This document shows positions 53,410-62,713 of a stretch of 64,000 bases of DNA, one piece after another. This DNA is from Nitrospirota bacterium (GTDB lineage: Bacteria; Nitrospirota; Nitrospiria; Nitrospirales; Nitrospiraceae), in NCBI GenBank assembly GCA_018971525.1, contig JAGXAR010000008.1, positions 1 through 64,000 of the forward strand, in the 5' to 3' direction. The notes beneath the pieces are model-generated. The model had not been told where the DNA came from. It worked only from the letters and a program-made list of their open reading frames with translations, and made no database searches. A program made the translations under genes and the position numbers. The first letter of the stretch is position 1. Each line of letters begins with the position of its first letter.

Positions 53410-56400
53410 ATGTCAAAGCATCTGCCCCCGGCTCTCCACAATCTCGCCGAACTCTTCGAGATTTGTTGCCGTCGAAAGCCGCAGGAACTCGCCTATGGCT
53501 TTGTTCGCGACACTCTCGAACTTGAGAGTCAGCTGACCTATAGCGAGCTCGAACGCACGGTGCGCTCACTTACTGGTCATCTAGCACGCAGGGCTCGGCC
53601 GGGAACGAGAGTCCTTCTCCTCTACCCACCGGCTATCGATGTCGTCTGCGCGTTCTGGGCCTGTGTGTGTGCCGGACTGGTGCCGGTTCCTGCTCCCGTT
53701 CCGGATCCCGTCAGGCGGAAGCACAGTCTGCCAAGGCTCCGCGCCATTATCGAGGATGCTCAGGTGTCGCTGGTGCTCACATCCTCTGGTATCGAGACCG
53801 TTTCTTCGGAACTTTCGATCGCCAAGGACGGGAGCCAGATTGATTGGATGGCCACTGATCAACCCTACGATCAAGCGGATGCAGTCGAGTTCCCGCGGCT
53901 CAAAGGAACCGCCCTAGCGTATTTGCAATATACCTCAGGATCGACGGCCACGCCTCGTGGTGTCATGGTCAGCCATGGAAATGTGCTATCTCATTGCAGG
54001 GCCATGAGTGTGGCCGGAGGAGTGTCGGAGCATAGCCGCTCGCTCTGTTGGCTGCCGTATTTCCATGACTATGGATTGCTGCATGGAATCATCGCCCCGT
54101 TCTATGCCGGTATCCCTGCCTATCTGATGTCACCCGTCACGTTTCTCAGGCGACCGCTGCGTTGGCTTGAAGCGGTGTCTCGATTTTCCATCACACACAG
54201 CGGCGGACCAAATTTTTCCTACGAGTCCTGTCTTCGGGCCGTCCGGCAACAGGGTGAGTGGCAGGCTGACTTGAGTACGTGGACGGTTGCAAGCTGCGGC
54301 GCGGAACCAATCCATGCGGATACGGTTGAGCGGTTTGTCGAAACCTTTGGACCACAGGGTTTCCGGCGAACGTCGTTCGCGCCGGCGTACGGGCTCGCCG
54401 AAGCCACGCTGTTGGTGACGATGAAACAGACTGGGGCTGAGCCGACGTTCTTGAAGGTAGAGGCGGAGGCGTTGGCTGACTCGATTGTCAAAGAGTCTTC
54501 TGCGTCAGAAAGAGGGACTCGGACATTGGTCGGATGCGGGGAGCCTCTCGAAGAGACCCGTGTACTGATTGTGAATCCTACAACCAAGAGCTCATGCCAG
54601 GCCGGTGAAGTGGGAGAGGTATGGCTGGCCGGGGCTGGCATCGCCACCGGATACTGGGGAAGACCGGAGGAAAGTGACGCCACGTTTAAGGCTTCCCTCG
54701 CTGGGTCAGGTGAGGGTCCCTACTTACGGACTGGAGATCTCGGATTCGTTCACCGTGGAGAGCTGTTTCTGACCGGTCGGCTCAAGGATCTGATCATTGT
54801 GCGGGGGCGGAACTATTATCCTCATGATTTGGAGTGGACAGCCGAGCAAGCACATCCGGGATTGCGGCGAGGAGGTGGAGCGGCCTTCTCGATTGAGAGC
54901 GAGACCGGAGAGCGGGTGGTGCTGGTCTATGAAATTGAGAAGAAGTTGCCTGAATCAGACATGTCGGAGGTGATGAGCTGTATCCGTCGCGCGCTTGCTG
55001 ACGAGTATGAACTGGAAGTCCACAATGTGGTGCTGGTCAAATCCGGGACGATTTCAAGGACCTCCAGCGGGAAAATTCAGCGGCACGTCTGTAGAGCGGA
55101 CTTTGAGTCCGGACAGCTCGCCGTGGTTGGGACGAGTACGCTGGGGGCGACCGAGGAAGAGCAGAACATTGAGCCTCTGAGCGAGCTTCCACGAACTCCG
55201 GTCGAGAAAAAGCTGGCTGATATCTGGCAGGAGGTGCTGGAGGGACCTCAGCCCCGACGCCATGCGAACTTCTTCGCACACGGAGGCAATTCTCTGCTTG
55301 CTGCGCAGGTGGTGGCACGAATACTCGACGTGTTCCACGTCGAACTCCCTCTCAGTGTTATCTTTGAATGTCCGACATTTTCTGCCCTGGCCGCTCGTGT
55401 CAGTGAACTCAGCACCGGTAAGACTACGACGGAGACCGCCGTAGAGGGGCTGGGATCCTCAGGCTGCGGGCTGCAGATTCCTCTGGTACCGCTTTCCCCC
55501 GAATCAAGACAAGGCAGGATGCCTCTCAGCTTCGCGCAGCAACGACTCTGGTTCCTGGAGCAGGTTCATCCCGGCAGCTCCATTAATCACATCTCCATGG
55601 GTGTGCGTATTCGGGGTCCTCTCAACTCCGAGACGTTGGAGCGGTCGGTGCAGGAAATCATCCGTCGACACGAGATTCTTCGAACCAGGTTCTCCTCGGA
55701 GAGGGGCGAGGGATTCGCGGAGGTATCCGGCGAGGCGGTCCTCACGATAAGACAGCATGATCTCCATGCCCTGAACCAGGCAGAGCAAGAAGTAGAGCTT
55801 CGGCAGTTCATGCGAACGGAGGCGGGCCAACCGTTTGATTTTGGACGGGGGCCGTTGTTCAGGGTCGCGTTGGTGGCACTCAACAAGGATCAGCATGTTC
55901 TCGTGCTGACATTCCATCGTCTCATAGCCGATGGTTGGTCTCTACGAGTGTTCTGCAAGGAATTGGCTCTATTCTACGAAGCAGGCGGAGAGGCTCGATT
56001 ATCGAAGCTGAGTTTTCAGTATGCGGACTATGCGAATTGGCAACGAACCAGGCTCAATCAAGGCCTTCGTGAGGTACATCGAGAATACTGGATCGGACAG
56101 TTGAGCGGTGCGCGCCAGCCCGTAGAGCTACCGGCCGACCGTCCGCGGCCGCGATTGCGGACGTTTGAGGGAGGCGCGCGGTCACGGTCTCTCTCTCCGG
56201 GACTTGCAACTGCCTTGAATGTGTTCTGCCAACAGCAGGGTGTGACCACGTTCATGGTGCTGTATGCCGTCTTTGTGACATGGCTGCATCGCTACACGCA
56301 AGAATCTGATCTCGTGATCGGATCGGTGGTGGCCGGCAGGCGTCGTGTAGAGCTCGAGGATGTGATCGGGTACTTTGTGAATACGGTGGCGTTGCGGTCA

Positions 56401-59400
56401 GAATTCTCGGACGGACTCACCGGACAAGACTTGTTGAAACAGGTACGCCGTGTGGTGACAGATGCCTATGATCACCAAGAACTGCCGTTTGAAGAGGTGA
56501 TCGAGGCGCTGTCACTACGACGTGAGGGCACACTTTCCCCCCTCTTCAACGTAATGATTGTGTGTGAAGACGACCCTTTGTCCGCGTTCAAAATCAGAGA
56601 CCTTGAGGCGACCCATGTTCCCTGGGAGCCGACCGTGTCGGAGTTCGACTTGGTCTTGATGGTCGTGAACAAGTATCAGGGCTTGGAACTGGCGTTGCTC
56701 TACAATGCCACGATTTTTGATGACTCGACCGTCAGTCGCATGTTGGGACAGCTCGAGACGCTCCTCGGGGAATTGATCAAAAAACCTGAGGCCTCTCTTG
56801 GCCAGCTATCGTTACTCACGCCGGAGGAGCGTCGGCAGATTCTTCTGGAATGGAACCGAACAAAAGTTCCGGTTCCGGTTTCTGCCGGTATCCATGCTCT
56901 CATCGAGGCACAGGTTGAGCGGACTCCCGACGCAATTGCCGTCATCTGTGAAGACGAGTCCCTCAGCTACCAGGAGTTGAACCGACGAGCGAACCGAGTT
57001 GCCCGTGCCTTGCAGAAGCTAGGGGTATACGCCGGTCTGCCGGTGGGTCTCTGCGTCGAGCGCTCGGTAGAAGGTATCGTGGGTCTCCTGGGTATTCTCA
57101 AGGCGGGGGGGGGCTATGTTCCCTTGGATCCGTCCTTTCCCGATCGCCGCCTCCGGCTCATGCTGGCTGATGCGAAGGTTTCTATCGTGGTGACGCAGGG
57201 GCACCTCCGCAGCCATTTTCACAGCTATGGCGGCCAGGTATGTGATGTGGAGACGCTCTGTGACCCCACTGTAAACGGAGGGGTTGAGAATCTTGCGACC
57301 CCCGTTCTCCCTGATCAGCTTGCCTATATCATGTACACCTCGGGGTCGACCGGGAGGCCCAAAGGTGTGGCAGTGACACACCGAAATCTGGCCATCTCTC
57401 TTAGTGCCAGACTTCGCTATTATCCGGAACCAGTGTCCCGGTTCTTGCTGACCTTCTCTCTGGCCTTTGATGGATCTGTGACGGGTATCTTCTGGACATT
57501 GTTGCAAGGGGGGCAATTGGTCATTCCCTCCGAGGCCGCCCATCGCGATCCCACAGAGCTCGCTGCGCTCGTCGAACATCACCGCATCTCCCATGTAGTG
57601 TGGGTACCCTCTTTATACAATGCCGTGCTCGGTGAGGCGTTGAATGCACAGTTGGAATCACTTCGCATCGTCATTACCGCCGGGGAGAGCCTTCCCCTTG
57701 AACTCGTCCGATCACACTACCAGCTACTGCCTCATGCCACGCTATACAACGAATATGGGCCGACGGAAGCCACAGTCTGGTGTAGCGTGTATCAAACCAC
57801 ACGCGAGGAGTCAGGGGCCCGAGTGCCGATCGGAAAACCGATCAACAATATGCAGCTCTATGTGCTGGATGCGTACCTGGAGCCCGTTCCCATTGGCGTA
57901 CCGGGGGAGCTATATGTGGCGGGGGATTGTCTGGCTCGTGGGTATATAAACCAGCCGTGGCTCACTCAAGAGCGGTTTCTCGCGCATCCCCACGTGGCTG
58001 ATGCCAGGTTGTATCGGACCGGCGACCGGGCTCGGTACCGGGAGGACGGCAATGTGGAATTTCTTGGGCGGGTGGATCAGCAGGTCAAGCTGCGCGGGTA
58101 TCGGATCGAATTGGGTGAAGTCGAATATGTGTTGAGCAACGCTCCGGGCGTATATCAGGCTGCGGTTCTGCTTCGACAGGATAAGCCGGAGCAGCAACGG
58201 TTGGTGGGCTATGTGACCGGCCAGCCAGAACTCAAAGCGATGCTCGATCAGATTCGGAGTTATGTCGTCGCCCGATTGCCGCAATATATGGTGCCGTCCG
58301 TCATCCTGTGGGTGGAGTCGATGCCACTCACTGCGGCAGGAAAAATCAATCGAAGCGCCCTTCCTGTGCCTGAAGAGATAACAGGCCAGGCTGCAGCCAG
58401 GATTGCTCCGAGGAATCAGGTAGAAGAGGCGTTGGCCGAGCTGTGGAAGTCTGTTCTTGGTGTACCGGATGCTGGCATCCATGACAATTTCTTTGAGCGA
58501 GGAGGGCATTCTCTTTTGGCCACCCAGCTTGTCTCCCGGATGCGTGAGGTCTTTGATGTTGAAGTTCCGCTACGGGTGTTTTTTGAGCGACCGACTATCG
58601 TGGGTTTGGCCGAAGAAGTAACGCATTTGCGCCGTGGGGAGCTGAAGGCTTCAAAGATACCGCCGATCGTTCAGGTACCCCGGGATCAGCCTCTGCCCCT
58701 TTCCTATTCTCAGCAACGCATGTGGCTCATGTATCGGCTGGCTCCTGAAGGCACGGCGTATAACATGCCGTTTGCCTCGCGACAGATGGGACCGCTCAAC
58801 AAATCGGCCCTTCGGTCTACGATAGACGCCATCTGTAGCCGTCATGAGGCGTTCAGGACGACCTTCGCGATGACGGGTGAGGGACCGGTCCAAATCGTCA
58901 GCCCCTTCCGGCCTCCTCATTGGGTTGAAGTTGATCTCTCACGGCTGCCGGGAGAACAGCGACGGGGGGAGGCGGCCAGGCTTGTGGTGCAGGAAGCGAA
59001 CCAGCCGTTTGATCTTGAGAAGGGGCCCTTGGCAAGGTTCTTATTGATTGAGATCGAGCCCGAGGACCATGTGTTGGTGCTCACGATGCACCATATCATC
59101 GGAGACCAGTGGTCGTTCGGGGTGATCGGGAGTGAGTTTGCGTTCTTCTACAACGCGTTCTGCCAAGGGGAGACTCCTTCTGCCAAGCCGGTGCCCCTTC
59201 AGTATGCCGACTACGCGGTCTGGGAGCGGCGCTGTCTCACCGACGATTGGCTCAGGACACAGTCGGATTATTGGGAGAAGAGGCTGGCAGGACTTTCCAG
59301 GCTCTCGTTGCCGATTGATTATCCCCGGCCTGTGATGCAAACGTTTAGCGGTTCGCATTGTATGCTGGAATTTCCGGCCTCGTTGATCGAACGACTGAAG

Positions 59401-62400
59401 CAGTTCAGCGCGGAGAGAAACGCGACGGTCTTCATGACCCTGTTGGCCTGTTTCCAGATCCTCTTGAGTCGATATTCAGGCCAAAGCGACGTCGCCGTGG
59501 GCTCTCCCATTGCGAACCGGACACAATCCGCGGTCGAATCGATCATTGGTTCGTTTGTCAATACGTTGGTGCTACGGACTGATCTCTCCGGCAATCCGAC
59601 GTTCGAAGAGTTGCTTCAGCGGGTCCGCGAAACGGCGTTAGGAGCCTATGCAAATCAGGATTTCCCGTTCGATAAGCTGGTGGAAACCATGGGCTCAAAT
59701 CGCGACCATAGCTCTGCCCCGCTAGTGCAAGTGCTCTTCAATTTGGCGAATGCTCCCATCGGGGAGATCAACGTCCACGGTTTGAGTTGGGTGCCATTTG
59801 AGGTGGATACGGGAGCCGCGCAGTTTGACTTAAGCCTGACGATTGAAACAGAGATTGCCCGTAAAGCCTACTTGACGTTCAACACCGACCTCTTTGCGCG
59901 TCAGACAGTCGAACGGATGTTGGGACAGTACAAAGTTCTGCTCCATAGCGCATTGGCAAACCCCACAGCCAGGCTTTCTGATCTCTCAATGCTCACGGTA
60001 CAGGAGCGCACCCAGCTGTTGCAGGACTGGAATCGAACGCAAGAAGCCTATCCGCAGTTCGAATGTTTTCCTCAGTTGTTTGAAGGACAAGTCGAAAGGA
60101 CGCCTGATGCCGTCGCCTTGTCGATGGGACGAGCGGCGTTACGCTACAAAGATCTCAATGCCAGGGCTAATCAGCTGGCGCGCTATCTCCGAACCCTTGA
60201 TGTCCGGCCTGGCGTGGTGGTGGGCATTTGTCTCGAACGGTCATTGGAGATGGTCATTGCTCTAATGGCCGTTTTCAAAGCCGGCGGCGCCTATGTCCCC
60301 CTCGATCCAGAATATCCCCGCGACCGGCTTCGGTTTATGGCTGAGGATGCAGACGTCGCGATCGTGCTCACGTCCGAAGGTCTTTCCGATCAGTTTGATT
60401 CTCAAGCCTGCCGAATACTGTCTCTTGATCGGGAGCAGAAGAGGATTGCACAGGAAGCCGACCATAATCTTCCGCCGACTGCGACATCTCTAGACTTGGC
60501 GTACATCCTCTATACCTCGGGATCGACCGGGCAGCCCAAGGGGGTGGAAATCCCTCACCGGGCGCTCGTGAACTTCTTGTGTTCGATGCGGCAGGAGCCG
60601 GGATGTTCTGCTCAGGATGTGATGATATCCGTGACGACGCTGTCCTTCGATATCGCCGGGTTGGAGTTGTATGTGCCGTTGCTGGTGGGGGCCCGTGTAG
60701 AGATCGTCAGGCGAACCGTTGCAATGGATGGATGGAAATTACGGACACTTTGTGAGGCAGTGCGGCCGACAATCATGCAAGCGACCCCTGCAACATGGCG
60801 GCTGTTGATTGAGGCGGGATGGTTGGGCAGCGATAGGCTGACGGTGCTCTGCGGAGGGGAGGCCCTTCCGCCGGACCTTGCGGCAGCACTGTTGGATCGT
60901 AGCGGCGCCTTGTGGAATATGTATGGTCCGACTGAAACGACGATTTGGTCCTCGATCGAGAGAATCGAACGGGCGGATCAGGAGATTACCATTGGGCGTC
61001 CGATCGCCAATACGGAAATGTATATCTTGGATCAGTTCCTGCGGCCGGTTCCCGTGGGAGTCTCCGGGGAACTATATATTGGAGGCCATGGGCTAGCCCG
61101 AGGATATCGGAGGCGGCCTGAGTTAACGCAAGAACGATTCGTTCCCCATCCATTCTCGACAGCGCCTCACGCGAGATTGTATCGAACGGGAGATCTGGTT
61201 CGCTATCGACCCGATGGACGCATCGTGCATCTCGGCCGGTTGGATCATCAGGTCAAGATCAGGGGGTTCAGAATCGAATTGGGTGAAATCGAGGCGGTGC
61301 TGAACCGCCATCCCGCCGTCCGTCAGGCGGTGGTGACAGCACGGGAGGATCAGCAAGGTCTCAAACAGCTGGCGGCCTATCTGGTGTGCCAGGAGGGACA
61401 AGCACCAAGCTCGACAGAACTTCGCGCATTTGTGCGGGCGGCGCTTCCCGATTATATGACGCCTTCCTTCTTTGTGTTTCTGGAGGCGATGCCCTTGACG
61501 GCTAATAGCAAGGTCGACGTGCGGGCGTTACCTGCTCCGGCCCCCTCTCTCTCAGACGGTCTGATTTACGTTGGGCCGCGCGATCAGGTGGAAGTCCAGC
61601 TGACGGCCTTATGGCAGCAGGTGCTGGAAGTCCCAAAGATCGGGATCCATGACAACTTCTTCGATCTCGGTGGCCATTCCCTCAAGGCGGCCCAACTCTT
61701 TTTTCTTCTCGAGCAGGTGTATGGCAGGCACCTGCCGCTCGCCACGCTGTTTCAAGCGCCGACCATTGCAGAGTTAGCATCGGTCCTTTCACGCGAACAG
61801 TGGGTGCCGCCATGGCAATCGCTGGTGGCGATTCAGCCGAGCGGGGCAGCAATCCCGATTTTCATGGTGCCGGGAGTGGGAGGGAATGTCTTGGTCTTTG
61901 CCAAATTGGCGAGGCTGTTGGGCCCGGATCAGCCGTTCTATGGATTACAGGCGCGAGGATTGGATGGGAAAGAGACGCCGTTTATTTCGGTGCCGGAGAT
62001 GGCGCGGCATTACATCGCTGAGATCCGCGCACTTCGCCCGCAAGGGCCGTATGTACTCCTTGGCATTTGTACCGGGGGGCTGATTGCATATGAGATGGCT
62101 CAGCAATTATTTGGGCAGGGGGAAGCCGTCACCTTGGTCGTGATGGATACCTGGCATCCGGCTTCGTATCGCCCGCATCGTCATAACTGGCCGCTGAGAC
62201 TCTGGTTGCCGATATTTATTGCGTGGAAGACAATGGGAAATATTCATGCGCTCCTTAACCTGCCTATGAAAGACTGGAGGCCGTTCATCCAGCGAAAAAG
62301 CGAGAGCCTCTTGTCGTTTTTGCGAAATCAAACCACTGAGGATGAACTTTTTGTTGAGTTTCAGGTCGAACGAGTGATGCAAGCAACGCGCAAAGCGGTG

Positions 62401-62673
62401 GCCCGCTATACAGTGCGCAAATATCCTGGACGTATTCTCAATATCATTGCTTCGAAACGGAACGTGGCTGAGACGGTGGTAGATACCAGATCTGTCTGGG
62501 CAGACTTTGGTGGCGGAGGGAGTCAGACTGTTCATATCGCTGCCGCTGATTCAGGGCTTCTCCTTACCTCACCACATGTTGAAGAAGTGTCCGGGTGTCT
62601 CCAGGCCTTCCTTGCCGTTGATGCTCAAGAAGAGACAGCCCGCGACCGCCGCACTCGCGATGCGAGTGTGTAA
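53410..62673 (+). CDS. Lipopeptide synthetase: FAAL-PCP-C-A-PCP-C-A-PCP-TE
   Basis: 3087 residues. Order (approx.): FAAL 1-580 (YTSGSTATPRGVMV); PCP1, Ser628 in GGNSLLA; C1 690-1120, motif HRLIADGWS (836-844), catalytic second His replaced by Arg837; A1 1140-1640 (YTSGSTGRPKGVAV); PCP2, Ser1701; C2 1750-2180, MHHIIGDQWS, His1895 kept; A2 2205-2700; PCP3, Ser2757; TE 2800-3070 with GICTG, nucleophile Cys2887. By hand alignment to the GrsA code, A2 reads D-I-L-Q-L-G-M-I-W-K, a glycine code; A1 reads D-G-T-W-I-A-E-V-W-K, unassigned. FAAL should load a fatty acid as adenylate. The export ABC gene follows after 40 bases. ATG 53410 is preferred over TTG 53407. Confidence 0.93.
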   Translation: MSKHLPPALHNLAELFEICCRRKPQELAYGFVRDTLELESQLTYSELERTVRSLTGHLARRARPGTRVLLLYPPAIDVVCAFWACVCAGLVPVPAPVPDPVRRKHSLPRLRAIIEDAQVSLVLTSSGIETVSSELSIAKDGSQIDWMATDQPYDQADAVEFPRLKGTALAYLQYTSGSTATPRGVMVSHGNVLSHCRAMSVAGGVSEHSRSLCWLPYFHDYGLLHGIIAPFYAGIPAYLMSPVTFLRRPLRWLEAVSRFSITHSGGPNFSYESCLRAVRQQGEWQADLSTWTVASCGAEPIHADTVERFVETFGPQGFRRTSFAPAYGLAEATLLVTMKQTGAEPTFLKVEAEALADSIVKESSASERGTRTLVGCGEPLEETRVLIVNPTTKSSCQAGEVGEVWLAGAGIATGYWGRPEESDATFKASLAGSGEGPYLRTGDLGFVHRGELFLTGRLKDLIIVRGRNYYPHDLEWTAEQAHPGLRRGGGAAFSIESETGERVVLVYEIEKKLPESDMSEVMSCIRRALADEYELEVHNVVLVKSGTISRTSSGKIQRHVCRADFESGQLAVVGTSTLGATEEEQNIEPLSELPRTPVEKKLADIWQEVLEGPQPRRHANFFAHGGNSLLAAQVVARILDVFHVELPLSVIFECPTFSALAARVSELSTGKTTTETAVEGLGSSGCGLQIPLVPLSPESRQGRMPLSFAQQRLWFLEQVHPGSSINHISMGVRIRGPLNSETLERSVQEIIRRHEILRTRFSSERGEGFAEVSGEAVLTIRQHDLHALNQAEQEVELRQFMRTEAGQPFDFGRGPLFRVALVALNKDQHVLVLTFHRLIADGWSLRVFCKELALFYEAGGEARLSKLSFQYADYANWQRTRLNQGLREVHREYWIGQLSGARQPVELPADRPRPRLRTFEGGARSRSLSPGLATALNVFCQQQGVTTFMVLYAVFVTWLHRYTQESDLVIGSVVAGRRRVELEDVIGYFVNTVALRSEFSDGLTGQDLLKQVRRVVTDAYDHQELPFEEVIEALSLRREGTLSPLFNVMIVCEDDPLSAFKIRDLEATHVPWEPTVSEFDLVLMVVNKYQGLELALLYNATIFDDSTVSRMLGQLETLLGELIKKPEASLGQLSLLTPEERRQILLEWNRTKVPVPVSAGIHALIEAQVERTPDAIAVICEDESLSYQELNRRANRVARALQKLGVYAGLPVGLCVERSVEGIVGLLGILKAGGGYVPLDPSFPDRRLRLMLADAKVSIVVTQGHLRSHFHSYGGQVCDVETLCDPTVNGGVENLATPVLPDQLAYIMYTSGSTGRPKGVAVTHRNLAISLSARLRYYPEPVSRFLLTFSLAFDGSVTGIFWTLLQGGQLVIPSEAAHRDPTELAALVEHHRISHVVWVPSLYNAVLGEALNAQLESLRIVITAGESLPLELVRSHYQLLPHATLYNEYGPTEATVWCSVYQTTREESGARVPIGKPINNMQLYVLDAYLEPVPIGVPGELYVAGDCLARGYINQPWLTQERFLAHPHVADARLYRTGDRARYREDGNVEFLGRVDQQVKLRGYRIELGEVEYVLSNAPGVYQAAVLLRQDKPEQQRLVGYVTGQPELKAMLDQIRSYVVARLPQYMVPSVILWVESMPLTAAGKINRSALPVPEEITGQAAARIAPRNQVEEALAELWKSVLGVPDAGIHDNFFERGGHSLLATQLVSRMREVFDVEVPLRVFFERPTIVGLAEEVTHLRRGELKASKIPPIVQVPRDQPLPLSYSQQRMWLMYRLAPEGTAYNMPFASRQMGPLNKSALRSTIDAICSRHEAFRTTFAMTGEGPVQIVSPFRPPHWVEVDLSRLPGEQRRGEAARLVVQEANQPFDLEKGPLARFLLIEIEPEDHVLVLTMHHIIGDQWSFGVIGSEFAFFYNAFCQGETPSAKPVPLQYADYAVWERRCLTDDWLRTQSDYWEKRLAGLSRLSLPIDYPRPVMQTFSGSHCMLEFPASLIERLKQFSAERNATVFMTLLACFQILLSRYSGQSDVAVGSPIANRTQSAVESIIGSFVNTLVLRTDLSGNPTFEELLQRVRETALGAYANQDFPFDKLVETMGSNRDHSSAPLVQVLFNLANAPIGEINVHGLSWVPFEVDTGAAQFDLSLTIETEIARKAYLTFNTDLFARQTVERMLGQYKVLLHSALANPTARLSDLSMLTVQERTQLLQDWNRTQEAYPQFECFPQLFEGQVERTPDAVALSMGRAALRYKDLNARANQLARYLRTLDVRPGVVVGICLERSLEMVIALMAVFKAGGAYVPLDPEYPRDRLRFMAEDADVAIVLTSEGLSDQFDSQACRILSLDREQKRIAQEADHNLPPTATSLDLAYILYTSGSTGQPKGVEIPHRALVNFLCSMRQEPGCSAQDVMISVTTLSFDIAGLELYVPLLVGARVEIVRRTVAMDGWKLRTLCEAVRPTIMQATPATWRLLIEAGWLGSDRLTVLCGGEALPPDLAAALLDRSGALWNMYGPTETTIWSSIERIERADQEITIGRPIANTEMYILDQFLRPVPVGVSGELYIGGHGLARGYRRRPELTQERFVPHPFSTAPHARLYRTGDLVRYRPDGRIVHLGRLDHQVKIRGFRIELGEIEAVLNRHPAVRQAVVTAREDQQGLKQLAAYLVCQEGQAPSSTELRAFVRAALPDYMTPSFFVFLEAMPLTANSKVDVRALPAPAPSLSDGLIYVGPRDQVEVQLTALWQQVLEVPKIGIHDNFFDLGGHSLKAAQLFFLLEQVYGRHLPLATLFQAPTIAELASVLSREQWVPPWQSLVAIQPSGAAIPIFMVPGVGGNVLVFAKLARLLGPDQPFYGLQARGLDGKETPFISVPEMARHYIAEIRALRPQGPYVLLGICTGGLIAYEMAQQLFGQGEAVTLVVMDTWHPASYRPHRHNWPLRLWLPIFIAWKTMGNIHALLNLPMKDWRPFIQRKSESLLSFLRNQTTEDELFVEFQVERVMQATRKAVARYTVRKYPGRILNIIASKRNVAETVVDTRSVWADFGGGGSQTVHIAAADSGLLLTSPHVEEVSGCLQAFLAVDAQEETARDRRTRDASV

Positions 62674-62713
62674 TTCCCATCTCCTTCCTTTGTGAACGTA
62701 AGGGCGGTCGGCG

